This document shows, in pieces, positions 30,973-41,875 of a DNA stretch of 64,000 nucleotides (the first letter of the stretch is position 1; every line of letters starts with the position of its first letter). Location of the stretch: the NCBI RefSeq assembly GCF_900476105.1, contig NZ_LS991951.1, positions 372,001 to 436,000 on the forward strand, written 5' to 3'. Both the position numbers and the translations under genes were made by a program. The stretch is from Mycoplasmopsis edwardii. Its GTDB lineage: Bacteria > Bacillota_I > Bacilli_A > Mycoplasmatales > Metamycoplasmataceae. The notes under the pieces are model-generated. The model searched no databases. It was not told where the DNA came from and saw nothing but the letters and a program-made list of their open reading frames with translations.

Positions 30973-32604
30973 ATGAATGGGGATACATTAAAAGTCTGAT
31001 ATAACTTTTATAAAAATGAAGGCATATATAACGATTCATTTGAAAGTTTTCTACAAATAATTAATAATGATAAAAAAATATATGAAAGTTTTACAAGTAA
31101 ACCAGAAGCCACAATTCATGGAATTAAGTTTAAAGGTGATGGAATGCTAGGGTTTAATCAATTAAACTTTTTCACATTAATTGCTATTTCATATATTTTT
31201 GTTAAAAATTATGAATTTCAAAAAAATAAAAAAATTGTAATTGGTTTAAATTCAAACTCACCACATGAACTTAAAATGAAAGATTTTTTAATTAAATTTT
31301 TCAACAGATATAAGTTTCAAGTTTTTGTACATAATACAAGCGTTGTTAGTGAGTTCATGATCTCTGAAACAACTAAAACATGAGACATTACAAATGGTAT
31401 TTTAATCAATAAAGATCCAAATACAAATAATTATTATTTAAAAATCTTTTATAAAAATAATGAAATTAGTTTAGAAGAACAAAACTCGTTTATCATAGAG
31501 TTATTAAACTTTCAAAATATGTTAATTCTAAGTAAACTTAGAGAAACATCAACCTTAAATATTGATAAAATTATTACATTCTACTCTGAAAAATTATTAA
31601 GAGAAAACCTTGATAAGTATTCAAAATTATCTAAAAAACCTACTTTTAATGTTTACACTTTAATTTCAGACAGTGAAAAAAGTTACATAATCAACAAATT
31701 ATTGGTTAACTCAGGGTTCAAAGTTCATAAAATGAATTCTTTATACAAGAATTCCTTATATTTTGATGAACTTAATTTTAGATTTTGAAGAAGTTTAAAA
31801 TTTAATACATATAAAGCTGATATTTTAATTGTACTGAACGCAAATAATGAATTAAAAATGTATGTAAAAGCTAAAAATAAGTATGTTTTATTAACTGAAG
31901 ATGATTTAGCTTATATGTATATAAATGATTATTATTTATCATGAAAAAGAGATGGAGTATTAAACAAAAACAAAATTTTTGTTCCTTTTTATGCATCTAA
32001 AAACATATATAAGTTACTTTATAGATACAAAATTCCATTTGGAGAAAATAGTGAAATAACAACAAATAATGTGCTTATGAGCTTTGTAGACGGTAAGTTT
32101 TCAACAAACTTAAACAGAAACTTAGATCATAACAATATTCCATTTATTATTCAATTTTGTTTTATGCTTTATAACCAAAAAATTAATAATGATCTTTTTT
32201 ACTATAAATACAAAAAGATGAAAGAATCAAATAAAAATGTTTTTTTATTATCGAATGATATAAAAATCAGTTACAAAAATGCAACTGATATTTTAACATC
32301 ATACTTTGTAGGTGAAAAAATTTACAAGAAATATAAAATTAGTGAAATTAACAAAATTAACAAAATCAATAAGTGATCACACAATCTTCTAACATTCAAA
32401 ATTGCAAACAAAAAAACATTCTTTAATAGTTATATTTACTATAGCTATGATAAAAAGTCACTTGTTATAAAAAGTGAAATGGAATTGAGTAAAGAACTAG
32501 GAACTTTTAAAAGATTTTTATCTAAAATAAGATTCAAATTCTTAGTTAAAAAGCTTGTAAAAAATGTAAAACAACTAAAATCTTCGAAGGTAAAAAATGG
32601 ATAA
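30973..32604 (+). CDS. Phosphoglucomutase/phosphomannomutase-like protein with lost catalytic motifs, 543 aa
   Basis: The first about 160 residues follow the phosphohexomutase domain I layout: HGIKFKGDGMLGFNQLN in place of the RGxMGxGxNRxN block, KKIVIGLNSNS for the VIGxDxR strand, then ITNGILINKDPNTNNYYLKI where active enzymes have GIMITASHNPxxYNGYK. The phosphoserine is therefore missing. In the second domain, ADILIVLNANNELKMYVK replaces ADxxxxNDPDADR, so the Mg-binding Asp triad is also gone. The fold is probably kept without mutase activity. ATG 30973 follows AAAGG. It overlaps the next membrane gene by 8 bases. A regulatory or structural role is inference; remote homology should be confirmed by profile search. 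Confidence 0.62.
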
Positions 32605-33067
32605 AAATATTAAAAAATCACAAATTTTAAAGCTGTATTTAAAGTTCCAGTTTACCCAAAAAAGACTTTATATAATATCTTTAGCTCTAATTTTAGTGTT
32701 TTTCACTTCATCTCTTGTTTCTTATTTAGTTGAACACAATAACCAATCTTACAAACTTATTAATTCTTTTGCATTAGCAAGTCTTGTGACATTTTTAATC
32801 TCATTAACAATTTTTGGTTTAAAGATTGGAATTTTATCAAGAACAATCAATAAAATTAAAAATGGTTCACCAGAATATCAAGAAAAAAGAGAGAAAAAGA
32901 AACTAAGCTCAATGTCTGAAACTGAGAAAAGAATATATCTAGAGACCAAAAAAAGAGATCACGAATTTAAAGAATCTTTTCCTAATAAAACAGTCTTTCC
33001 ATATTTCTTAAATTTATTAATTTCTTTTTTAGTTTTCATTATCTTTATCATTGTAAGTTACATTTAA
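32597..33067 (+). CDS. Membrane protein with three predicted helices, 156 aa
   Basis: Overlaps the preceding gene by 8 bases (ATGGATAA), indicating coupled expression. Helices lie at about residues 25-45, 55-77 and 135-155, with a long charged loop (KEKREKKKLSSMSETEKRIY region) between the second and third. No family recognised. The gene pair with the inactive mutase-like protein suggests they work together, possibly at the membrane. Confidence 0.7.
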   Translation: MDKNIKKSQILKLYLKFQFTQKRLYIISLALILVFFTSSLVSYLVEHNNQSYKLINSFALASLVTFLISLTIFGLKIGILSRTINKIKNGSPEYQEKREKKKLSSMSETEKRIYLETKKRDHEFKESFPNKTVFPYFLNLLISFLVFIIFIIVSYI

Positions 33068-33088
33068 CCCTATATTTCAACATTTTTT

Positions 33089-33125
33089 AAACTACTTTTA
33101 TTTAATAAATAAAAGTGGTTTTTTG
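33089..33125 (+). terminator. Terminator between membrane gene and glyS
   Basis: AAACTACTTTTATTTA and its near-complement (one G-T pair) around a short loop, then T6. The T-run overlaps the upstream edge of the glyS -10 region. Confidence 0.82.
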
Positions 33126-33126
33126 A

Positions 33127-33132
33127 TATAAT
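33127..33132 (+). promoter_or_regulatory. -10 box of glyS; near-leaderless mRNA
   Basis: TATAAT ending eight bases before ATG 33141, preceded by TTTTTTGA, with no ribosome site for that ATG. Confidence 0.55.
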
Positions 33133-33140
33133 AGAAATCT

Positions 33141-34502
33141 ATGTTAGATAAGAAAAAAAATATGGACGAATTAGTTAGCCATTTAAAGAATTTTGGATTT
33201 GTTTATCAAGGTAGTGAAATTTATGGAGGTCTTTCAAATACCTGAGATTATGGACCATTAGGTGCACTTTTAAAAGATAATATTCGTGATTTTTGAAAAA
33301 GACATTTTATCTTAAAAGAACCTAATAACTTTTTAATAGACTCAAAGATTCTTATGAATCCTCAAGTTTGAGTTACAAGTGGTCACGTTTCAAACTTTAG
33401 TGATCCACTTATTGAAAATAAAGTTAATGGAAAAAGATATAGAGCAGATAAGTTAATTCAAGAAATCGATGAAACAATGGTTCCTGAAAAAATGTCAAAC
33501 CAAGAGATTCAAGATTTCTTAAATGAAAACTTAAAAGAATATGAAGGTTCAAAAACCCAATGAAGCGAAATCAAACAATTTAACTTAATGTTTGAAACAC
33601 ATCAAGGAGTTGTTGAAGGTGCTAAATCAAAAGTTTACTTAAGACCAGAAACAGCTCAAGGTATCTTTGTTAACTTTAAAAACGTTTTAAGAACTTCAAG
33701 AGCAAAATTACCATTTGGAATTGGGCAAGTAGGAAAAAGTTTTAGAAATGAAGTAACACCAGGAAACTTTATTTTTAGAACAAGAGAATTTGAACAAATG
33801 GAATTAGAATTCTTCACAAAACCAGAAGAAGCAGATAAATGATTTAAATATTACATTGATAAAGCGCATCAATTTGTTTTAAAACTTGGTTTAAAAGAAG
33901 AAAACGTAAAATTAAGAGCCCACGAAAAAGAAGAGCTTTCACATTATTCTGCAGGAACAACAGATATTGAATATAAATTCCCATTTGGTTGAGGTGAGTT
34001 GCTTGGGGTTGCTAACAGAACTGATTATGATTTATCTTCTCATTCAAAAGCAACAAACGAAAGTTTAGATTACTTAGACCCAGAAACAAACAAAAAGGTA
34101 ATTCCTTATGTTATTGAGCCAAGCATTGGATTAGATAGATTAATGCTAGCTGTTATTTCAGATGCATATGAAGTTGAAGATTTACAAGAAAATGATTCAA
34201 GAGTTGTTTTAAGGTTCCCGAAAGAAATTGCACCATACAAAGTTGCAGTTTTACCACTTGTTAAAAAACTTTCTGATAAAGCTCAAGAAGTTTTTGATCT
34301 TTTACTCGATAAAGGTTTATCAGTAACTTATGATGAAGCTGGATCAATCGGAAAAAGATACAGAAGACAAGATGCAATTGGAACATACTGATGTTTAACA
34401 GTTGATTATGATTCATTGAATGATAATTCTGTTACATTAAGAAACAGAGATACAATGGAACAAATTAGAGTTTCAATCGATGATCTAATCAAACACATCT
34501 AA
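33141..34502 (+). CDS. glyS: Glycyl-tRNA synthetase (class II, homodimer type), 453 aa
   Basis: Charges tRNA-Gly. It contains the N-terminal [20 protein letters not shown], motif 2 with [20 protein letters not shown], motif 3 with [14 protein letters not shown], and the C-terminal anticodon-binding domain starting [13 protein letters not shown]. This is the eukaryote-like single-chain form found in mycoplasmas. Length is typical. ATG 33141 is nearly leaderless; ATG 33162 is an alternative start that also keeps the conserved region. It is followed four bases later by dnaG. Confidence 0.96.
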
Positions 34503-34505
34503 TTT

Positions 34506-36425
34506 ATGTCGAAAATAGATTTAGAAACAATTAAAAACGAAATTCTTGAAAAAACCGATATTGTAAATGTAATTTCAAATCATATTTCTTTAAACAAAAA
34601 AGGAAATAGCTTTGTAGGACTTTGTCCTTTTCATCAAGATACAACACCGAGTTTTTCGGTTTCACAAACAAAACAACTTTATAAATGTTTTGCTTGTCAA
34701 GAAGGCGGAAATGTAATTAGTTTTATAGTTAAATTTTTAGGTAAATCTTATTATGAGGCTCTAGAATTACTTGCAGCTGATTTAAATATTCAATTTGATT
34801 TTACATCGTACAAACCATCAAACACTGCATCGAAAAGTGTCGAAGATACAGAATCATTAGAAATTCTAAATGTTGTTAACTCATTTTACAAGATTGAAAT
34901 TATCAAAAACCAAAATGCAATCAAATATCTTGAATCAAGAAACTTATGAGATGCTGAAATAAGAAAAATATTTGATATTGGTTATGCGCCATCGAATAAA
35001 CTTTTAGAGTATTTAAATACGAACACAAAATTTAACAATAATACAATCTACAATTCAGGTATAGTTAATGCAAACTTAAAAGAATTATTTTTTAATAGAA
35101 TTACTTTTGCTATTAGAAATAACTACGGAGAAGTTGTTGGGTTTAGTGCTAGAGCACTTGATAATAATGAAAAACCAAAATATATTAACTCACCTGAAAC
35201 AAAATTATTCAAAAAATCAAAAATACTTTATAACTACCATAATGCTAAAGAGGAAATCAATAAACAAAAGAAAGTTTATATTGTTGAAGGATTTATGGAT
35301 GTTATTTCATTATATAAAGCAGGAATTCATAATACTGTTGCAATAATGGGCACCGCTTTAACTAGTGATCACTTATACCTTTTAAACAAACATGAAGTAA
35401 TTTTATTCTTGGATAGCGATCAAGCAGGTAGAGATGCAACGCTTAAATCAATTAAAACATTATATGCTGGTAAAGTTAATAATGTATCAGTAGTTATAAA
35501 CACACTCGAAAAAGACGCTGGTGAAATTTTAGATAAACACGGAAAAGAAACTTTACTAGATGTAATAAATCAAAAAGTTTCTGCTGTTGACTTTATTTAT
35601 GAATCATTTGTTAACAAACATAATTTACGTACAAATTTTAAATACAATTCTGTCAAAGATTTTAATAAAGACATCAAAGAATATATGCTAGTTTTAAATT
35701 ATGATCAAAAATCATATATTTCTAACAGAATGAAATCTGAATTTAACTACGACTTAATCGGAAATATTAATTCAACTACCGCATATCAAAATAGCGATGA
35801 TGATGGTTATAATCAATATTATGATGATTATTATCAACCTCCATATCAAGAATTTTTAAAACAACCATTTGATCAATATTATGAACAAGACAATAGATAT
35901 TTAACACATACCAATAAATTTAATGAAATAAAAAATATCTTAGCTTCAAATATAAGAATTAAGTTTTTAATATACTTTATTTTAAAACCTGAATTAGCAA
36001 AGAAATTTTACAACTTAGAAAACTCAAGGATTCTTTTTAGTAAACCAGAATCCTTGCTTAATACATTTGATTCAATTAAAGAAGAGCAAATGAAATACTT
36101 TGACCTTTTAAATGGACAAGAAGAGCCAACAATTAAAGAAATAATCAATAATAGTGAATTATTGATGCATAATAAAATAAAAAAATTAATCATAAACCTT
36201 TCACAAAATATAAGTGAAAAAGATGTTAATGATTTTTATGAAAAAAGTTTAGAAGAAATTAAAGAAACAATTAGTAATGGTGGAAAAGTATCCTTGAATC
36301 CATTAATTACTGAATTTCAACAAGCATTCAAAAACGAAAATCAAGAAATGAAAATTGTTTTAAATTCAAAACTAAACTTAAACATTAAAAACACATTATT
36401 AGAGTTTAAAGATAAAAAGATATAA
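34506..36425 (+). CDS. dnaG: DNA primase, 639 aa
   Basis: Makes RNA primers for replication. The CHC2-type zinc domain has CPFHQDTTPSFSVSQ and KCFACQEGGN (residues about 38-72). The Toprim core has VYIVEGFMDVISLYKAG (Glu) at about 257 and LDSDQAGRDA (Asp pair) at about 301. The C-terminal helicase-binding part is Lys/Asn/Gln-rich with an unusual Tyr/Gln/Asp-rich segment at about residues 425-460. UGA is read as Trp in ESRNLWDAEI. It starts four bases after glyS and is followed ten bases later by rpoD, a conserved dnaG-rpoD order. Confidence 0.96.
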
Positions 36426-36434
36426 AGGAGTATC

Positions 36435-37925
36435 ATGAAAAAAGAATTCGATCCTTTCATAAAATTTTTAAAGAAAGAGTTAAAAAGACTTAAAAGAGAT
36501 TATTTAACTCAAGAAGAAGTAATGAATTCACTTCTTGATAACCGTTTGGAAGTTGAAGATGACCAAATGGATGATTTATTATCACTTTTAATGGAATTAG
36601 GAATCCTTAAAAATGAATTAGATTTCGGAGATAATGATGATGTTGATTTTGACTACCTTCAAAATGAAGTTGGAAAATCAAAGAAAAAATCAACATCAAA
36701 AGAAATCGATTTTGATGAAGATGACTTTGAAAAAAGTTCTAATCTTGATGATATTGATGATGCAGAAATCACTGAAGATATCGATAGTGAAGATGATGAA
36801 GACTTCATCGATGAAGATTTAGAGGGTCTTGGCGATTGAGATGATGAATTAACTGAAGCTTCAAATTATTCTGAAGAAGAAGAAAAAGAAGAAGAGGACG
36901 AGGAAGAAGAAGTCGAAGAGGAAGAAAATATTTATCAAGATTATAATGATGATGATGATTTTGGTCTTGGCGAAGAAATTAACCTTAATGATCCCAATTC
37001 TTCATTAATGTATTCTTTTGATGAAAAGAAACCAGAAAATCTATCAAACAAACTTACTGAAACTAATGATATTGTTAAATGATACATGCGTTGAATTGGT
37101 AAATATGGTAAGTTATTAACTGAAGAAGAAGAAAAAGAACTTGCAAGCAGAATGGATAAAGGTGGTTTCAGAGGTAAAAAAGCTCGTGATACATTAATTA
37201 ACAGAAACTTACGTTTAGTTATTAATAATGCTAAAAAATACAAAAACAGGGGTCTTTCATTTATTGACTTAATTTCTGAAGGTAATGCAGGAATTATGAA
37301 AGCCGTACAAAAGTACGATGTATCAAGAGGGTTTAAATTCTCAACATATGCAACATGATGAATTAGACAAGCAATTACTAGAGCTGTTGCTGATCAGGCA
37401 AGAACTATTCGTGTACCGGTTCACATGGTTGAAACAATCAATAAAGTTTCAAAAGTAGAAAGAGAATTACACCAAGAACTTGGCTATGAGCCATCTGATG
37501 AAGAAATCGCAAAAAGAATTAGTCCAAGTTTTACAGCTGAAAAAGTAAGGTATATCAGAAAAATCAACACAGATCCTATTTCGCTTGATAAACAAGTCGG
37601 AAAAGAAAATGACTCTCAATTTAGTGACTTTGTTAAAGATGATATAGTAATTAGTCCAATTGACCACTCTTCAAAAGAAGAATTAAGTGTTATTTTAAAA
37701 GAAATGTTAGAGTGACTTGAACCAGATGAAAGAGAATTAATTTGTAAACGTTATGGTGTTGGTGAAGATGAAAATGGTAATCCATATGAAGTTCACAGCC
37801 TTGAAGAATTAGCTAAACTAAGAAATAATGTTTCAAAAGAAAGAATTAGACAAATTGAAAATAAAATTCTTAAAAAATTAAGAAATCACCCAAAATATGG
37901 TTCTGTACTTAAGAACTTTGCATAA
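36435..37925 (+). CDS. rpoD: RNA polymerase primary sigma factor, 496 aa
   Basis: Sigma-70 factor. Region 1.1-like N-terminus, then a long Asp/Glu-rich disordered stretch (about residues 65-190). Region 2 has [20 protein letters not shown] and [20 protein letters not shown] (2.3-2.4). Region 3 begins [13 protein letters not shown], and region 4 has [14 protein letters not shown] and a helix-turn-helix with [24 protein letters not shown] precedes ATG 36435. The UGA codons of the WWIRQ motif confirm code 4. It should recognise the TATAAT boxes seen in this window. It overlaps nothing but ends two bases before the Nif3-like gene. Confidence 0.97.
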
Positions 37926-37927
37926 TC

Positions 37928-38713
37928 ATGACAATTAAAGAATTTATAAATAAATTACAAACACTATATCCAGAACAAAATGCTGAACCATGAGACAAAA
38001 CAGGGTATTCAGTTAAATCAAAACAACACAAAAAATTCACAGGTGCAGTTTTAGCAATTGATTTGACAACAGAAGTTTTAGAATTTGCTATAAATAATAA
38101 CTGTAATGTGATCTTAACACATCATCCTTTTATCTTCCAAGACACACTAAAAGACGAATTTGAACAATCTCCTTATAAATTACCAATTTACAAAAAACTA
38201 AAAGAGTTACAAATAACAGCGTATTCTATGCATACTAATTATGATTCAGATTTGTTTGGAACTTCATATCAAATTTTTAACTTTTTAGACTTGCCGAAAG
38301 AATGATTTGATAAAACATCACCAACATATAGTGCAATATTCAATAACTCACTAAAATTAGGTGAATTAATTGAAAAGTTTAATCAAATTTTCTCATTTAA
38401 GGATAAAATGAGGTCAAACTTTGAAAAAGATAATAATAAAGTTTTTTCAAAAGTTGCAATGTTAAGTGGTTCTGGATCAATGGATCAAATAATCAAAATG
38501 CACAATGAATTAAACATTGATTTATTCATAACAAGCGATATTAAATGAAATGAATGAATCACATATTATGAACTAAAAATTAATATAATTGAAATTCCTC
38601 ACATGATTGAACAAGTTTATGCTTGAGGTTTTTATCAAGAATTAAATAAAATTTATCCAAATGAAAAGTTTTATATCAAGAATTTTGATACACCTTTTAA
38701 AAATATCAAATAA
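37928..38713 (+). CDS. Nif3-like dinuclear metal protein, 261 aa
   Basis: Nif3/GTP cyclohydrolase I type 2 family. Metal ligands are visible in order: NAEPWDKTG, ILTHHPFIFQ (His pair), AYSMHTNYDS (His, Asp), and near the end LFITSDIKWNEW and EIPHMIEQ (His, Glu). Family members bind two metal ions, but the reaction is unsettled. The position right after rpoD is a common arrangement, with this gene, dnaG and rpoD in one unit. ATG 37928 is two bases from the rpoD stop. Confidence 0.92.
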
Positions 38714-38721
38714 GGACTAAA

Positions 38722-40236
38722 ATGAAATTAAGTTTTAATGTTAAAAGAATGATTTTATTTATAATCCAACTTTTAATAGCCATCATTATTATCTTTGGTA
38801 TTATCTTTTCAACTGTATTCTTTAACTCGCTTTTAATTTGGTTGCTATTAGTAGGTATGTATTTAGCTAATGTAATTTTTATCTTAGTGATATACAGCCA
38901 AAATAGGAATAATGAAGCTAAGTTTAGTTGAATTTACTTAATCTTATTTTTACCTATAATAGGACATATTCTATTTTTAATCTTCGGATTAGATATCAAG
39001 AAAAAAAGAGAGTTAAAACTTGACTCTCTTCCAGATTATAAGATATCTCATTATAAAGAGCAAATTCATGGCAGCTTACCTGCATCTAACTCGAATATAG
39101 TTACAAAAGTTCAAAACTCTAAACATAGTACTTCCTATGATGCACAAATAACATTAGAAACTGAAGGTTACAGGTTTTATCAAAAACTAATTAAAGAACT
39201 TAAAAAAGCTAAAAAAAGTATTTTTATTGTTACATATATAATTAAGAATTCTGAAATCTCGAAAGAAATCATTAATATTTTAAAAAAGAAACAATCTGAA
39301 GGTGTTGAAGTTAAATGACTAATTGACGATTTTGGAGCAATTGGTAAACAACGTAAATATTTAAAAAACCTCATCAAATCAAATTCATTCAAAATCAAAA
39401 TGATTGGAAAAATTTATTACCCATTCATTAATTATTCATCATTTAGTAGAAACCACCAAAAATTTATTTTAATTGATTCACAAAAAGTATTTTCTGGTGG
39501 AAATAACATCTCAGATGAATATGCATCATTAAGCCCAAAATACGGACATTGAATTGATTTAAACTATGAAATACAAGGTCCATATGTTAATGAATATATC
39601 TTGCTATTTTTCAAATTATGAAGATTAATAGCACGAGAAAAAATTGATGTAACTAAATACTTGAATTATGAAATTGATCCAACTTTAAATATTAATTCAA
39701 ACGCTTTATTATTAACTGATTCACCATCATACAATCATTCAAAAATTGAAGACTTTTTCTTATTATCTTTAGCAAACGCAAAGCAAAGTATAAAAATAGC
39801 AACTCCATACTTTACAATCACTAACTCATTAGAAAAACAATTAATAATTGCTTTAAAAAGCAATGTAGATATTACTATTTATTTCCCTGGATTACCAGAC
39901 AAAAATTTTGTTTATAAAGTAGGATTAAACCAACTCAATAAATTCATCAAATTTGGACTTAAAGTAAAAATTTACGATGATCACTTCTTACATACTAAAA
40001 TGGGTATCATAGATGACCAAGTAGCATGAGTGGGAACAAATAACTTAGATCCACGTAGCATGTTTTCTCAATATGAAACTGTTGATATTCTAGAAGGAAA
40101 AATAGTAAATGAAATAAATGGAATCTTCAATGAATATGATAAACGTTCTTCAGATTTCCACTTAATACCTCATGGTGAAAGAGAATATAATAAATTAGAA
40201 AACTTCTTTTTTGATTGAGTAAAAACATTAATCTAA
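38722..40236 (+). CDS. cls: Cardiolipin synthase (PLD superfamily), 504 aa
   Basis: Joins two phosphatidylglycerols to form cardiolipin. Two N-terminal membrane helices (about residues 8-32 and 38-60), a further helix SWIYLILFLPIIGHILF, then two HKD motifs: HQKFILIDSQKVFSGGNNIS and HTKMGIIDDQVAWVGTNNLD, the latter followed by DPRS. Length is typical for bacterial Cls. The start at 38722 follows AAGGAC, eight bases after the Nif3-like gene, so it belongs to the glyS-dnaG-rpoD unit. Confidence 0.95.
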
Positions 40237-40244
40237 AATTATGG

Positions 40245-40250
40245 TATAAT
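40245..40250 (+). promoter_or_regulatory. -10 box of ptsH
   Basis: TATAAT within TATGGTATAATAATTTAG, about 40 bases before the ptsH start. Confidence 0.6.
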
Positions 40251-40290
40251 AATTTAGATAAGTAAATCTATTAAATTTCGAAAGGTACTT

Positions 40291-40554
40291 ATGAAAGAAT
40301 TTACATGTAAAATTATTGATCCAATTGGATTACACGCTCGTCCAACTTCATTAGTTACAGCTATCGCTGCTAAATATAAATCAGAAGCAAAATTATCATA
40401 CAACGGACGTGAAGGTAATTTAAAATCAATTATGAATATTATGGCACTTGGAATTAAATACGGTGCTGAAATTACAATTAAAACATCTGGTGAAGATGAA
40501 CAAGAAGCAATTGATGCTATCAGAAAATCATTAGAAGATCACCAATTAATTTAA
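40291..40554 (+). CDS. ptsH: Phosphocarrier protein HPr, 87 aa
   Basis: Soluble phosphocarrier of the sugar PTS. The active histidine lies in GLHARPTS (His-15) and the regulatory serine in LKSIMNIMALGI (Ser-46 region). Length is standard. ATG 40291 follows CGAAAGG. Its Rho-independent terminator (arms 40585-40593 and 41911-41919) has been split by IS copy 1. Confidence 0.98.
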   Translation: MKEFTCKIIDPIGLHARPTSLVTAIAAKYKSEAKLSYNGREGNLKSIMNIMALGIKYGAEITIKTSGEDEQEAIDAIRKSLEDHQLI

Positions 40555-40584
40555 TTTAAAAAAAGATATATATCTAAGAAAATT

Positions 40585-40599
40585 CCTTATCACACTAAG
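40585..40599 (+). terminator. ptsH terminator, 5' half (split by IS copy 1)
   Basis: CCTTATCAC followed by loop bases. The other arm GTGATAAGG and T-run (TTTTTTATTTTT) lie at 41911-41931, on the far side of the element. Removing the element and one target copy (aag) restores a 9-bp stem with a five-base loop. Confidence 0.85.
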
Positions 40600-40608
40600 T
40601 AGACTGGG

Positions 40609-40641
40609 AAAAATCATCCGGACACTTTCGGGTGATTTTTT
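40609..40641 (+). terminator. Terminator-like hairpin at the IS left end (copy 1)
   Basis: AAAATCATCCG, loop GACACTTT, CGGGTGATTTT then TT. It overlaps the terminal repeat and precedes the transposase start. It can replace the split ptsH terminator and shield the transposase from read-through. The same hairpin is in copies 2 and 3. Confidence 0.75.
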
Positions 40642-40665
40642 CACAAATTTAAAAGGAGAATATTT

Positions 40666-41817
40666 ATGAGACATTTAAAAAAAGAAGAATGAATAAAAAT
40701 CTTTAACGCATATGATGACTTCAAAAGTCGCAAGATTAGTAAATTTGAGTTCGAACAAATCTCTTTTTCAATTAGACAAAATTATTGAAATAACAAATCA
40801 TTAGAATGAATGTTGAGAAAAAGAAAAATGTATAATTTGAACATGAATATTCAATCTAAAACTGGTAAATCAAGTAAAAAAGGCAAAGGTGTAGGTAGAA
40901 AGAAAAGGAAAGTTCTTGACTATACGTGAATTGATACCTTAAAAGATGATGAAAAAGATGCGGTTATAAAATACTACTATAGAATTTTTAATGAAAATAA
41001 CATTGATGTTGATATTAAAAATATTAAAGAAATTGAAAAGCTTTCATCAAGTAATAAATCAAAGATTCTATTAATATCCAGATCAACATATTATGAAAAG
41101 TTAAAAGTTAAAAAAATTGAAAAACAAGAATATATTAAACACGAAGAAGTCATTCGTCAAAGTTTTGCTGATAACAAAATGAGATATGGTAGAAGAAGAT
41201 TATCCAAATATTTATTTTTAACTTATAACATTAAAGTGAACCCAAGAACCCTTGGTAACTATATGAAAAGATTAAATTTATTCACTTTTGTACGTAGAAA
41301 AAAGAGACAAAAAGAACATAAAAATACTAATGTTAAGTTTGCGGATTTGGTTCAAAGAGATTATAATTCAAAAAATAACATAATTTACGCAACCGATGTA
41401 ACTTATATACCAGCTCCAAAAGACATTAATCAAAATCATATTTATTTATCAGCTATAATTGATCATAAAACAAAATTTGTAACATATGAAATATCATTAA
41501 ATAATGATACTGAATTAGTTTTAAATAATATTAAAAATACAAAATTTAAAAATAATTTTATTTTACATTCAGATCATGGTTCTGCATATTCATCAATAGA
41601 CTATATCAATAAAATCAAATCTTTAAATGGAAAGATATCAATGTCAAGAATTGGAAATAGTTTAGATAATCGTGAAATTGAGTATTTTTTCTCGATACTT
41701 AAAAGCGAAATTTTTCCTGACTTTTCTATGAAGTGTCGTCAAATGAATTTTGATGAATTATCATACAAAATTAGCGAATTTGTAAATTGATATAATTATA
41801 AAAGAATAAAATTGTAA
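40666..41817 (+). CDS. IS3-family (IS150-like) transposase, 383 aa
   Basis: The N-terminal half holds a basic helix-turn-helix region and a linker rich in KKGKGVGRKKRK. The rve-type integrase core has the DDE residues: YATDVTYIPAP (first Asp), FILHSDHGSAYSS (second Asp) and SRIGNSLDNREIEYFFSILK (Glu, followed by Lys). MRYGRRRLSKYLF is the usual motif before the core. It is a single uninterrupted frame with UGA as Trp, unlike most IS3 elements, which use a programmed frameshift. AAAGGAGAA precedes ATG 40666. It appears functional. Confidence 0.94.
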
Positions 41818-41827
41818 AAACAAAATC

Positions 41828-41875
41828 CTATTCAGATTCAATTTTTGGTTAAATCCAAGAATTGAATCTGAATAG
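41828..41875. repeat. Long hairpin at the IS right end (copy 1)
   Basis: CTATTCAGATTCAAT and its complement, with an inner TTTGG/CCAA stem. Matching hairpins at 47904-47952 and 49472-49521 carry paired base changes (G-C to A-T, T-A to C-G), so the stem is conserved as a structure. Confidence 0.8.

Noticed and set aside
34506..37925. Apparent gene fragmentation by TGA codons
   Set aside because: All such stops fall at Trp positions and vanish under genetic code 4; dnaG and rpoD are intact.
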